Part shown: positions 47,630-61,059 of the stretch, piece after piece | How the letters are laid out: each line of letters begins with the position of its first letter | How positions within the stretch are numbered: the stretch's first letter is position 1 | Assembly (NCBI GenBank): GCA_016647705.1 | Contig: CM028326.1 | Span: 18,291,901 to 18,355,900, forward strand | Length of the DNA stretch: 64,000 nt | Source of the DNA: Eucommia ulmoides | Lineage: Eukaryota; Streptophyta; Magnoliopsida; Garryales; Eucommiaceae | Direction: 5' to 3' | Notes under the pieces: generated by a model | Told to the model about the DNA's origin: nothing | Seen by the model: the letters and a program-made list of their open reading frames with translations, nothing else | The model's database searches: none | Program-made: the position numbers and the translations under genes

Positions 47630-47832
47630 AATATTATATATAGAGAGAGAGACTTGAGACAAAGAGGAGATGGGAGAGACAGAGTGAGAGATAAAGAGAA
47701 TGACAAGAGGTGACAGTAGTGGTGGCAGGAGAGGTGAAAGGGGTGAGTTGTGTTTAGTTAAATTAGGTTGGAGAGAGAGAGAAAAAAGAGAGAGAAGAAA
47801 CAAAAAATGAGAGAAAAACAAAATTGATTCTA

Positions 47833-47870
<38 letters not shown>

Positions 47871-48015
47871 GACAGACAGAGAGAGAGAGGAGTTGGGTGT
47901 TACATTATAAATAAAGAAATTGAGGAGATGAGATGGAGAGAGAGGATATTAAATATAGAGCAAGAGAGAAAGACGGTGGCAGAAGGTGAAGGTGAGGGTA
48001 GCTGTGGCAGGAGAG
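47528..48015. repeat. Microsatellite cluster: (AT)n, (CA)n, (GA)n
   Basis: (AT)n at 47528-47567, (AC)n at 47596-47613 and 47833-47867, and GAGAGA-rich DNA between and after. TATAT/YIYIYI frames here are artefacts. The stretch 47720-47830 resembles 61060-61160 on the far side of Copia element 2. Confidence 0.85.
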
Positions 48016-48020
48016 GTGGT

Positions 48021-48522
48021 TATAAGATTAATTTTATTTTGTGAAAACCATCACACAAACATGAACATTCATATTGAATGATCAAGAATTAAAATATTGA
48101 ATTTGCAGAAGCATACCTAAATCCATAACAAGAAGATTGAAATATCCAAGTTTGAGGCTTTATAATCTTCTGGATCTTTACTTTGTTTTCTGTCTAAATT
48201 TCTCTTTGACAATGGAAATTAGAAGAATAGAAAAACCTCTATGTGATTTGGGGACCATGACCCCTATTTATAAATAATCGTGTCTGTTTATAAATAATCG
48301 CGTCTGTTTATTAACAATCACGTTTGTTCATATTTTCTACTTTAACCCATCATAAAAATAGAAATTACGTTTGTTTCTATACATTAAAACACACACTTAA
48401 TAATACATTAATTAAGACCCCAAAACTTAAATTAATCACTTTAATTGGCCTAACTTTATTTGATAGACTATAATTCATATTTATTTAATATATAAGTCAA
48501 TATATTTAATTTTACTCCAACA
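48021..48522 (-). repeat. Copia element 2, LTR (3' LTR on the minus strand)
   Basis: 502 bases matching 60558-61059 from end to end. It follows the polypurine tract on the minus strand. Confidence 0.9.
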
Positions 48523-48959
48523 ATCTCCTACTTGGGCTATATGTAACTTTATAAACGTGAATTATATTTTATGAGCTCATAAGTTTTGCTATTAAAACTT
48601 TAGGCATCTTAATCATCTTGTCCATTAACCACACCAATATAGAGCCAAAGCGATTGTCGTCATATATTTCGTAACTAGACCTATCAATGACTACATATAT
48701 CAATGAAACAAATTACAAAGATAAAGTGTGGATGTATAGTATGGAAATTTCATGCAATGTGATCTTCACATGCCTTTTTCCAATTGGTTCTCCTTAAACC
48801 TTAGTGAGATCAAACCATAAAAAATCAGAGTGAATAAAAACTGAATACTTTACTGCAGTAAATAACCATACAATAACCACAAAATCCATAACAAATGTGT
48901 CTATAAAAGCATCTAAAATACAAGCTCCTACTAAATCGACATATCCTAAAAAGAAACCA

Positions 48960-50790
48960 CACCCATATGAGCAGTGTGCTCGTGAAAGACCTTGGGTGGT
49001 AATCCCTTAGTCAGCGGATCCACAATCATGGAATTTATCTCATTCTGCTCTATAGATATAAGTCCACCATAAACTCTTTCTTTGACAACTAGAACCTGAT
49101 GTCTATAAACTTTGACTTCGTAGAACTCCTGTTGTTGTTGAAATACAGTACTGCTGATTTATTTTCACAAAATAACTTAAGTAGTCTTTCAATGCCATCC
49201 AAAATATGTAGTCCGTGACAAAATTTCGCAAACATATTCCATGATTGGACGCCTCATAACAAGCTACAAACTCAGCTGGCATGGTGGAATAAGCTATACG
49301 AGACTATTTAACACTCTTGAAAAGATATAGCACCTCCAACAAGTAAATAGATATAGCCTGAAGTAGATTTCATACTATCTCGGCATCTAGAAAAATCAGA
49401 GTCAGAATATCCAATGATCTATAATTGATCTGACTTCTAATAGGTAAGCATGTAGTCTTTTATTCTCTGTGAGTACCTCATGACTCGCTTGGCTACTATC
49501 CAATGATCTTTTCGAAGATTGCTTGAGTGTTTGCCCAACATGCCAACAATGTATGGAGTATCCAGATGCGTACATACTTGAGCATACATCAGACTTTCTA
49601 CTTCTGATGCATAAGGAATCTTTTGCATCTCTTGAATCTCAAAATCATTCTTGGGGTATTGATTGAGATTAAATTTGTTTTTCTTAGCCACAGGGGTGTC
49701 ACTTAGTCTGCAATCATGCATGCCAAATCTTTTAAGAACTTTCTCGATATAACTCTTTTATGATAAACCAACCATACCCCGAGTGCAATCCTAGTGTATC
49801 TGTATACCCAACACAAAAGAAGTGTCACCAATATCTTTCATCTTAAATTTCTTTGATAGAAATCTCTTGGTTTAGTGAAACATGCCTATATCGTTGATGG
49901 TAAGTAATAAATCATCAACTTATAAAATAAAATAAATATGCTTACTCCCACTGAACTTGTGGTATATACAATCATCAACAACAGTCATCTCAAAATCGAA
50001 AAAGATGATAACTTGATGAAACTTGTAATACCATTGACGAGAAGCTTACTTAAGCTCATAGATGGATTTCTTTAACTTGCAAACCATCTTCCTTGCATCT
50101 CCTGACACAAAGTTTTATGATTGCACCATATAGATTGTTTCATCAATTTCACTATTGAGAACAACAATCTTAACATCCATCTGATGAAGCTCAAGGTTAA
50201 AGTGCTCCACAAGTGTCATTATTGTCCTAAAAAAGTCTTTCAATGAAACTAGAGAGAAAGTCTCTTTATAATCGATGATTTCATTATGTGTAAAGCCTTT
50301 AGCGACAAGACGAGCTTTGTATCCCTCCACATCACCTTTGAATTCCTCTTGATTTTAAATATCTGTTTGCAACCAATGGGTTTCACACCTTCAGGCAATA
50401 GGACAAGATCCCAAACGTCATTGTCCTTCATGAACTGTATCTTCTCATTCATGGAATCAATCCACTCTTGAAATTTAGAACTTTCCATGGCTTGATAGAA
50501 GTTGATTGGATTATCTTCCATTGCACCAATGTTAAACTCATGTTGTTGGAGAAATACAATGTAATCATCTGGCACTGCACTTCTCATTTCTCTAGTGGAT
50601 CTTCTTAATGGCATAGCTTTTGGAGGTGGTAGAGTTTGTTCTTCTAGAATGGGAAGTTCTTGGACGTTGTTTTGATTTGGATCTGCTTATTGAACAATGT
50701 CAGAAATAGGAGCCTGATCAATGTCAATAATAGCTGTGGGAATATCAACATATTCCTCTTCAAAAACAAAATCACTAAGAAAGCTCATTT
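48960..50790 (-). pseudogene. Copia element 2, reverse transcriptase and RNase H part (fossil)
   Basis: Minus-strand phrases run in Copia order: FVFEEEYVDIP and PLRRSTREMRSAVPDDYIVF (linker before RT), FQEWIDSMNEKIQFMKDNDVWDL, GCKQIFKIK, ARLVAKGFTH, LHQMDVKIVVLNSEIDETIY, then YASEVESLMYAQVCTHLD and, near the end, DPLTKGLPPKVFHEHTAHMG. Broken; about ten interruptions by eye. Confidence 0.85.
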
Positions 50791-52071
50791 TAGTGACATA
50801 TTATTTCAAGTAATCTATCTCAAAATATATATTTAAACACACCAATATTTGAATTTAAAATTGCATGGTATACAAGAGAGTAATGCATTGTAACTTCGAC
50901 ATATTTGGATATAAATAACGACAACATAACCATAGTGTTTGCTTGTCCAAGCGGTGGTTGGGTGCTCATTAAGTAGGTCATTCCAGTAGCATTCAGGGAC
51001 ACCATATCAGAAACTAGTGTATAACCCGTGCCTAAAGGCACGGGTGTAAAACAATAAATAAATAAATATATATATGTACAAAAGTTTTTTGACATAATCT
51101 CCTCTATTTATACGACATTCCACACCTATTTCATTTGAACATCCCTAACAATAATAATTGAAAACTAACAATCGAGAACAATCACCATTTCACACATTAT
51201 TTATTCCTAATAAGAAAAAAACTAAAATATTTACAAATACCCACTATTTAATGAAGAATAATTCAAAGAGATTTAATAATAGCATACAACTGTGTGTCAT
51301 GCTCTCTAAACAACATTCCTTCCTAAACCAACAAATTTTGATCTAACAAAAACACACACACAATAAACAGACGGGGCAATACCTGAAGGCAAAACGATAA
51401 ACACAGGATAACAATTAGAAGTGAGGCACACTAGTGAGTTTGACTACTTCAGCAGCAGCATGAGCAACAGCAATAGCAGCTTCAGCTGCAGCTGTTGTTG
51501 CCATGGTAACGGCCAAAACATTCTTTTTCTACTTTTCGGTTGCCTCGTTTAATGTCCTCTGTGGAGCACCAAGCGTCGGATATTGTCTGAACTTCAGCCT
51601 CCCAAACACCCAACTTAACTTTTTTGATTTCTAGAAATTTCAAGTTTGAAAATCATTTATTAACCAAAACCCATTATTAATCAATGGAAACTGCGAGGGA
51701 AAAAAGTGAAATCTAACCTTTTTCGGGCTTGATTTCGTCTCGAGGATAAATATCCTCTTGACAAAACTAAACCACCTCCTCTTTTTCCTCATTAGAGTTT
51801 CATAAGACCTCAGCCAATAATTTTATCAAACACCTTGCCTACGCCTTCAACCCGATTTCAACTAAAACCCAATCATTTTCTCAACAAAAAAGCACAAAAA
51901 ATCACTGAAAAATTATGCTTCATGAATTAAAGTAGACCATACATACCTTCGGATTCCTCAATCATGAAAAAACTTCACCGTTTTTACTATTAAAAAAAAA
52001 AAACAAAAAACATTCCACATCAGTTGAAGAATCTCCTCAAAACTTCAAATCATGATCATCCAAATGGGTTC

Positions 52072-52488
52072 CTAGCGTATAACCCGTGCCTGAAAGCACG
52101 TGTGTTAACAAAATGAACATCAAATTGTGTAACTTTTTTCATTACTGGATAATTCCAATAAACCACAATTAGACACAAAGTAATAATACATACACAAATT
52201 AAAATAAAATAAAATTATAGAACAATCGATACATCATTCTCAATATCTCACTTCTGTTTTCAAATGAATAGAATAATACATAACACAACCAATAGCAATG
52301 ATAACCCGTGCCTGAAAGCACGTGTGTTAACAAAATGAACATCAAATTGTGTAACTTTTTTCACTACTGGATAATTCCAATAAACCACAATTAGACACAA
52401 AGTAATAATACATACACAAATTAAAATAAAATAAAATTATAGAACAATCAATACATCATTCTCAATATCTCACTTCTGTTTTCAAATC
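52072..52488 (-). repeat. Tandem copies of the Helitron 3' end region
   Basis: A 222-bp unit starting ATAACCCGTGCCTGAAAGCA (52079) is followed directly by a second copy (52301 to about 52488) with few differences. The first is preceded by CTAGCG (52072), so it looks like a complete Helitron 3' end in reverse. Each carries the GTGCCTGAAAGCAC hairpin. Confidence 0.8.
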
Positions 52489-52781
52489 AATTAGAAAACA
52501 CAATTTATTTCTCAAGTTCTCAACTTCCATTTTATTCCATTTTCAAATAAACAGTTATAACCCAAAAAACAAATAGCATAATTTACTTTGTTTATGCAAC
52601 ACTCCCATTTTCAACTACGGATTTTCAAACCAACACAACAATAACCAAGAATATAAAGATATTTTTTTTTCTTTGACAAAATGAGATAATCAAATTTGAT
52701 TATACAATAATTCCCCTAACATTTCAATAATTGAACGCTTATTACAAACAAACAGGCCTGGAAAAAATAATTAAATTCAAC

Positions 52782-52893
<112 letters not shown>

Positions 52894-52914
52894 TGGTGCA
52901 CGATATATCGCAAA

Positions 52915-54125
52915 ATGCAGAAGCAGGATCAGAAACAAAAAACAGAGAACAAAAATAGAAGCAGGATCAGAAACAAAAACAGAAACAGAAATAGGGAGCA
53001 GGAACAGAAACAGAAACATGGAATAGAAACAGGAATAGAAACAGAAACATGGAACAGAAACAGGGAACAGGAACAGAAATAGGGAACAGAAACAGGAACA
53101 AACAGGCCTCGAAAAAAATTCAGAACAAACAGAACAGAACAGAAACAGATCTCACTGAATTAAGCTCATTGAATGATATTTTCTGTGAACAGAAACAGAA
53201 ACGGAAACAGGAACAAATCACTCCAAAAGAAATACACACATAATTCTCGAATATCAGCAATGAAATTGAAAAACCGACTGTAATAAGATGGAAACAATAA
53301 AACAAAAACAAAACAGAAGTTGGCGACCCACTAAAATAAAACAAAAACACACAAAAAAAAAATAGTTTGATGACTAATATAAAATTAATTTGTGGAAATT
53401 CCTCATAAATAGACCACATAAAAAATAGCTTGAATTGTTCAACAAACAATTGATTTTATCCTCCCCAGCCTCTCTTATAATGATATAATCTGAAACCATA
53501 AGATATAATAGAGAAACGATCTCAATCAAAATTCAACGAAGAGCATACAAAGCAACAGCTTTAATTGCAAAACTAAATAAATCAGCTTTATGATAATATG
53601 GCTGATAATTACCAACTAATACAAATACAACACAATAAATATCCTATCACGTAGATATTCAACTATTAGAATAATACCAAACCGAAACAAAATAAAAACG
53701 AAAAATGTTTACTGCCTATCCAAATATCTCATTACTTCAATGCTATATTTCACAAAAATGCAATGAAACAAAAAACAGAGAACATAAACAGAAGCATGAT
53801 CAGAAACAAAAACAGAAACAGAAATAGGGAGCAGGAACAGAAACAGAAATATGGAACAGAAACAGGAATAGAAACAGAAACAGGGAACATGAACAAAAAT
53901 AGGGAACAGAAACAGGAACAAACAGGTCTCGAAAACAATTCAGAACAAACAGAACAGAACAGAACAAAAACAGATCTCACTGAATTAAGCTCATTGAATG
54001 ACATTTTCTGTGAACAGAAACAGAAACGGAAACAGGGAACAGAAACAGAAACAGGGAACAGAAATAGGAACAAATCACTCCAAAAGAAATACACACATAA
54101 TTCTCGAATATCAGCAATGAAATTG
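52915..54125. repeat. CAGAAACAG arrays in a pair of direct repeats
   Basis: About 52925-53275 and 53765-54125 share the same order: AAACAGAG..., irregular ACAGAAACAGGAACAGAA text, AACAGATCTCACTGAATTAA, TGAATGA(T/C)ATTTTCTGTG and ATTCTCGAATATCAGCAATG. Between the pair lies AT-rich DNA. Frames such as 53763-54137 are built from the array. Confidence 0.75.
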
Positions 54126-54299
54126 AACAATGGATAGGCCTCTAGATTACTGTAAAAAGGAATATTTCATTACTATTAGTGATATCATATCTTGAGTCAA
54201 CAATCACTTATAATACAAAGAACTGCACTATTGAATTTTGATAACTTCTAACTTCACATAATGAATTACTAAATTCATGAACATATGCATATAGATAAT

Positions 54300-56230
54300 C
54301 GACTTACCCCAGCAACGTCGGAACAAAATTGTCCATCACCGCCTCCCCCAGGTAATCAAAATCCAACATTCTACATAATCGAAATCCAAATTTTAATCCA
54401 TAACTAATTCAAAACTGAAGTAAAACAGGGAAGCACACTTACCTGGAGCAGCACAAAGCACCCATTCCTAAAGAATTGTTCAAAAAATATGGGAATAAAA
54501 TAAAAATCGGTTAGTAAATCACATAAGGCATCATTTGGAAACTTTGTCAATGATTGACAATTCCTATGAAGATACATGTCCTATAAAGATACCAAAGCAA
54601 TTAAACATCATAGTAGCATGCCTTCGGCCCAGGATTGGGTGCTGCAACCCTAGATGACTTAACCTACTGAAGTGAGATTTCCACAGCTTTACTCCCACCA
54701 ACAAAATTGGGGAGTAAACTGTTTATGTAATTCATCCCAAGCAAGTAACTACAGAGACATAGTCTAGAATTTTTTCATTAGGAATAAATGAAAACCTACA
54801 TATGGAAGAATCAAAAGCAAAAAAAATAATCACCTGGTAAATTACTCAGACTAAGAGGCAATATATAAGTGGGCGAAAAACCACCTCCTACTTCCATCTT
54901 CCTCTATGGGCTTCCTCTTTTCCATCTTCTTTGCTACCTTCAGGATTTATTACTTCCACCCTATCATAACCAAGCAATCTGGATGCATGGAAAGGGAAAA
55001 ACCAAAATAGGAAAGAATCCGTGAAGAAGTTTCACATGATTAGGCATTAAATGTCAAAAAACTGAAAAGATAAAACCAATTAGTAACTAATAAAAGTAAC
55101 AAATCTTCTTTATTGTCTATTTCACTTTGAATTTTACTTACAGACGCAATAATTGGGCAGCATAGACAGTGGAGGTTGAGAGCAAATATCAGTATTAATG
55201 GTTCTCTCAGCTCACCATCTCTCACGTCAGCTCGTTTACAAACAATAGAGGTAGTGTTTGGTTCAATCTAAGAAAATAACTTATATTTAACTAAGTTCTA
55301 CCTAAAATAATTCAGTAGTGTGTTGTAATAGACCATACCAATTTTAATCGATTTTAACTAAGTTGCTCCTCATGATTCAAAACTGTAAAACAGAGAGCAA
55401 AATTCAATGTTATCATACACATGGAAGAAACTCAAGAATGTTATCATACACATGGAAGAAACTCAAGAAATAGGGATTTGATTTCACTTGAACTACATGT
55501 AGATGTACAATTAGATCGATGATGGTGGATGGCTGCTATGTGGGATAGTGTAGGGGGACGGCCAGATCTGGGCAATTCAAACCCAAATATGGAATATCAA
55601 ATGTGGATCTGGCCAAATCGTGGTTGTGATAGTGGAAGAGAGCGTGGGTGTTGGTGGTGGTGGAAGTGGTTTGGGTTCGTGGTCTTGGGTGAGAGGGCCT
55701 TCAAGGGTTGTTGGTTCAACTTCTGATAGAGCGAGAGATAGATAGACAGATGCGATTGAGAGAGAGGGTCGTACATTGATTGAGAGAGCGAGGGAGCAAA
55801 GAGTACCTGGCGATGAACGACGATGGTGGTTGCTTCAGGTCCAACATCCTGAGCGTCGGAGTTGACGCAATCGTCGACGCAATTGTCGAAAAGTCTCCAA
55901 CCTAGATGGCGAGGTACGGATGGCGCAGTAATTTCTGTGATGGCAACGGCAGCGGCAGCGGCGACGTCCTGCAAAATGAAAGGGAAAGAGCGAGAGACAC
56001 AGGAGAAGCGAAGTAGGGAGGGGGGAGGGATGAGAGAGACGTACCTGCATGACAGCGAGAACGACGGTGATGGATTGGGTGGAGTCGAGAGCGACGGAGA
56101 CGGAGACGGCGATGGCGGTGGCGGTGGCGACGTCGGAGGTGAGAGAGAGAGAGAGAGAGGAAGAGGGCTGGGGAAGAGAGTGAGTCTCGGAGGAGGAAGA
56201 GGGCTGGGGAAGAGAGTGCATCTTGGAGTC
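54300..56230 (-). other. Exon-like fragments carried by Helitron 2
   Basis: On the minus strand several open stretches end at strong donor sites: LSLTSDVATATAIAVSVSVA... ending AVMQ at CAG|GTACGT (about 56233-56045), DFDYLGEAVMDNFVPTLLG ending at GGGTAAGT (about 54366-54306), and a piece ending CTCCAG|GTAAGTG (about 54440). All share one orientation, as expected for exons taken from a host gene. I do not recognise the source gene, and the CT-rich part could be chance. Confidence 0.4.
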
Positions 56231-56997
56231 CATGAAGTAAATGCAAATACTGTTGATGACTGTTGATGATGGTAAGTGTTAAAAAGTAAGGTTGATGGTA
56301 AGTGTTGGATGTTGTATATTATAGATATATATTGTATATAGGTGTTGTATATATCAAAAGACATCCAACGGTTACGAATATCTAGAGACATCCAACGACC
56401 GTGGATGTAAATGAGCTGATTTATTATATAGATGATAAAGACAATCAAAGAGTTCTTAGAAGAAATTGAGAATAGATTTGCCAAGAATGAAAAGTTTGAA
56501 ACAAGTACACTTTTGGAAAGTCTCATCTCAATGAGATATAAAGATAATGTGAATATTAGGGAGTACATTATGGAAATGTCTCATCTCGCTTGAAAGTTAA
56601 GAGCACATAATCTTGATCTCTCTGAGGATTTGCTTGTGAATTTGGTTATTGTACGACGAAAGATTTATATTATCCTTCGCGTATATGACTACTCGCAAGT
56701 GTACGAGGTCAAAGTTTTAGTATAGTATGATCGTTAAGATCGGGTTATCGCATCCACAGGGATTGGGGTCGTTACTATCGAATACCACGTTTGTCGTGAC
56801 CTAACTTTTTCTAGGCAAAAAGCAGATGTATTTAATTAATTAAACTAATACTAATATAACCTAAATTAACTACAGTAATATGCTAATATGTTTTAGGGTG
56901 AAGAATTGTCTAGGGATTAACGTGTTTACAAATACGTGTTCGATCTCGATTTACTCACGTTTACGGTGTTCGACCTATTTGATAACCTCGGTACGTA

Positions 56998-57362
56998 AAC
57001 TCTACCGCCACCTCTCCCGAGTGTAAGATGGGGGAATACATGACTTCGAGTCAACGAAGAAGTCCCCCTCAATGTCTTAACGACCCTAGGTCACGTGAGT
57101 CTCGCCCAGCGTCATTGATTGCACACAATCCAACTCCCGACCGGGTTATTGGATCGTGCGTTGTATTTATCCTATCGATAATATCCATTCTAAAACTCTC
57201 TCGCCACCTCTCCTGAGTGTAAGACAAGGGATATAAGCGACTTCGTGTCAATGAAGAAGTCCTCTTCAACGTCTTAACGACCCTAAGTCACATGAGTCTT
57301 ATCCCAACGTCATTGATTGTCCACAATCCAATTCCCTCCCAGGTTATTGGATCGTGGCGTTT
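56998..57362 (+). repeat. Two direct copies of a 180-bp unit
   Basis: Copies start AACTCTACCGCCACCTCTCC (56998) and AACTCTCTCGCCACCTCTCC (57193). Each has GAGTGTAAGA, GTCAACGAAGAAGTCC or its variant, GTCTTAACGACCCTA, CGTCATTGATTG and GGTTATTGGATCGTG. Confidence 0.85.
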
Positions 57363-57849
57363 GTTTACCTTAATCCGAATCAGGGATTTGTCAAACCCCG
57401 TATTCTCCATTTATCTAACTAAGCGTGATAAATAAACAATATGATATACACAATCAAACTATGAAGAACAAATATAAATGTAACACCGAAATCATCCAAA
57501 CAAACATATTTATAAATATATCGTTAATCTCTACTACAATCCATATTTAACTCATGGTCATAACCATATAAACAATAAAATCGAGCTAAACATGCTCACA
57601 TGGTTCTAAGATAAAGAAATAAGGAAAAACAATCAAAGAACTTAGCCTCGTCCGAAGATAAACCGCTAAGAACGCTCAACGATCGATTCGCCGTCTTCTC
57701 TACTTGGGGATGTGAGCTCCACCTCTAAAACTCCTAAATCTAGGCTTAAATATGGCCTAAGATGCTCAAAAAACCAAGAGAGACAAGAGAAGTGGGAGGA
57801 GAGGGGTTATATATAGGAAAAATATCCTAAAAGTATCTCAAGGCTGTGT

Positions 57850-58070
57850 AGAGGGTTTCCGCCTAGGCGAAGGAATTTCTGCCTAAGCGGAGGTAGGTCG
57901 GTTTGGTTGATCGCCAAGGCGAAGAAGTAGGCGGAGGATTTGGAAGAACATTTTGGTGGATTTTTGCCTAGGCGAAGGAATTTCCGCCTAGGCGGTGGAC
58001 TGTCAGTAGCCTATCTTCGCTTTCTCTGATGGATTTTCGCCTAAGCGAAGAAATCTTCGCCTAGACGGTG
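57850..58070 (+). repeat. Cluster of CGCCTAGGCG-type palindromes
   Basis: At least eight copies of (T/C)CGCCTA(A/G)GCG(A/G)AG(G/A) or the shorter CGCCTAGGCG occur within 220 bases, several as TTTCCGCCTAGGCG. Non-coding, near the 3' end of the 1.6-kb repeat. Confidence 0.8.
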
Positions 58071-60557
58071 GGCCTGTTTCATAATTTAGCCTCTGAGCTT
58101 GTTTATCCACTGTAACTTCGACTCGCTTTGGTTCGATCTCATCGTTTTCACTTCAGTTTCCTATCTTTTTGCCCCACACACCTGATTTATACAAAAAGTA
58201 TGAAAACTAATTAAATATAATAAAATACTATATAAACGCTCAAAAACTAACTTAATTCAGTTTGGAAATACGTAGGTGGATCACACCTATTAGTTCTAAT
58301 ATCTCTTTCCACACAATTCAGTCAATTTAAGGTAAGCTATAACTGCCAAAAGGAGACTTGGTCTCTTAATAAGCTTATCTTACATTGTGTGCAAGAAGAG
58401 GAAAGGCTGAAGCAAGAAAAGACAGAGAGTGTTCATTTGACTAGTACTACCATTGTAAAAGAAAAGAAAAGAAATAAGGATAAAGAAACTGCAGAGGTTC
58501 CATATAAAAATAAACAACATAAAAAAAAGAATGCTGACGGTTGTTTCTTCTGTGGAGCTGTGAGACATAAGAAGAGCCAATGTACCAACTATTATGTTTG
58601 GCGTGCAAAGAAATGTATATTTCTTAATCTAGTTTATTCTGAGGTTAATTTGACTTCGGGACTTAAACACACTTGGTTGATAGATTCTGGTGCAACCACT
58701 CGCATCAGTGTGTCTATGTAGGGCTGCCTGAGTTGCTGAAAGCCAAATGATGGTGAAAGATAAATCTTTTTAGGCGATGGCAAGAAGGTCGAAGTTTACG
58801 CAATAGGGATATTTAGGTTATTATTAAAGTCTGGTACTTAATTGGATTTAAATGAGACATTTGTTGTACCATCATTTAGACAGAATTTGATTTCTATTTC
58901 TGTATTGGACAAATTTGGTTATTCTTGTTTTTTTTTTTTGGGAAATAATAAATTTAGCCTTTTCATAATTCAAATTTAGTTAGCACTGGTTCTTTATCTT
59001 ATGTACATAACCTTTATATGCTTGATACATTTTCTTTATATCATGAAACATTGAAATTAAGTACTCAAGGTATTAAAAGAAAAATTAACTAATGAGAATT
59101 CTGTATTATTATGACATAAGAGATTAGGTCACATCTCCAAAAGGAGAATTGAAAGACTTGTGTCAGATGGGATTCTAGATTCCCTTGATTTTATAGATTT
59201 TGAAATTTGTAAAAATTGCATAAAGGGAAAATAGACAAACAAAAGGAGATTTGGTGCCAACAGGGCTACAAACGTCTTAGAACTGATACGTACAGATATT
59301 TGTGGGCCATTCCCTACGGTTTCATAGAATTGTCAACAATATTTTATCATGTTCATAGATGATTTTTCACGTTATGACTATCTTTATCTCTTTCATGAAA
59401 AGTCCCAATCACTGGATGTGTTTAAATCATTTAAATTTGAAGGTGAAAATCAACTCAGGAAAAAGATTAAAAGCGTCAGATCTGACCATAGTGGTGAATA
59501 TTACGGTAGGTATGATGGTTCAGGTGAACAATGTCCGAGCCCATTTGCTAAATTCCTAGAAAAGTACGGTATCGTCCCAATGTACACTATGCTAGGTTCT
59601 CCAAGCATGAATGGTGTTGTTGAAAGGTGAAATAGAATGCTCAAAGATATTGTAAGGAGTATGATTAGTCACTCTATCTTTCCAAAATCACTTTGGGGTG
59701 AAACATTAAAGACTACAGCGTATATCCTTAACAGAGTACCAACTAAAGCAACTGCTAAAACCCCTTATAAACTTTGGATAGGCAAGAAGCTAGTTTGAAG
59801 CACCTATATATTTGGGGATGTCCAGCTAAAGCAAGGCCTTTCAAACCACATGAAAAGAAACTACTATTTTATTGGATACTCTGAAAAATTTAGGGGTTAC
59901 AAATTCTATGATCTTACTACTAGATCAATTTTTGAGACGGAAAACGCTCAGTTCTTTGAGGATGTTGAGTTTGCTGGGGGAGATAAGGTTAGGGATTTTG
60001 TTTTTGAAGAGGAATATGTTGATATTCCCACAATTGTTATTGACATTGATCAGACTCTTATTCCTAACATTGTTCAAGAAGCAGATCCAAATCTAAACAA
60101 TATTTAAGAACCTCTTGTTCCATAATAACAAACTACGTGACTAGAATTTGACTCAGGGGCCTTAATCTGCCTAGCCGTGCAAACCTTTGCAGAAGATGCC
60201 ACCGAACCAACACACCGTTTGTGAATAGACATGTGTTAATAAATTCAAAACTATATGCACTATATGAATCAATGAAAATGAAACGACGTCATTTAGGTCG
60301 TCTTCTTCAGGGAACCAGAACACCAGAACATTTGAAGCAATAGCTCGAATTCTACATTTTTCTTTAACTTTGAAAAATCATATAAAATCAATCACAAATC
60401 CAAATTTCTTAAAATTTATATCGTTGAACTCGAAATGAAACATAGAATATTTCTATATATAATTTTCTAGAAATATCGATTTTTTCAAAAAATAATATTT
60501 TTCTGCCCTTTCCAATTTGTTCTCAATAATTCAACATGAAATGTCTTTGAAACCATA

Positions 60558-61059
60558 TGTAAGATTAATTTCATTTTGTGAAAACCATCACACAAACAAG
60601 AACATTCATATTGAATCACTAAGAATTAAATTATTAAATTTGCGGAAACGTACCTGAATCCATAACGAGAAAATTGAAATATCTGAGTCTAAGGCTTTAT
60701 AATCTTCCAGATCTTCACTTTGTTTTCTATCTAATTTTCTCTTTGACAACAGGAATCAGAAGAATAAAAAAACATCTGTGTGATCTGGAGAGCATGACCG
60801 CTATTTTTAAATAATCGTGTCTATTTATAAACAGTCACATATGTTTATAAACAATTGAGTTTGTTCATATTTTGTATTTTAACCTATCATAAAAATAGAA
60901 ATTCTGCTTATCTCTACACATTAAAACCCACACTTAATAATACATTAATTAAGACCTCAAAACTTAAATTAATCATTTTAATTGGCCTAACTTTATTTGA
61001 TAGTCTATAATTCACATTTATTTAATATATAAGCTCATATATTAAATTTTATTCCAATA
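60558..61059 (-). repeat. Copia element 2, LTR (5' LTR on the minus strand)
   Basis: 502 bases. The minus-strand end AATCTTACA is followed at once by the primer-site-like TATGGTTTCAAAG. Confidence 0.9.

Larger units (their letters stand above)
56655..58295 (+). mobile_element. 1.6-kb non-coding repeat inserted in Copia element 2
   Basis: It opens TACGACGAAAGATTTATA with GCAAGTGTACGAGGTCAAAG and GGGTTATCGCATCCACAGGG, an order of words I have met in dispersed plant repeats, and closes with GGTGGATCACACCTATT. It has no coding. It contains a 180-bp direct repeat pair and a group of CGCCTAGGCG palindromes. Gag sequence of Copia element 2 lies on both sides. Its tail is related to 1320-1480. Class unknown, perhaps a non-autonomous LTR-type element. 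Ends approximate. Confidence 0.55.

Noticed and set aside
55597-56568. 323-codon minus-strand frame
   Set aside because: Rich in Ser/Pro/Leu from CT repeats, crosses the Helitron border at 56432 and several splice-like sites, so it is not one protein.
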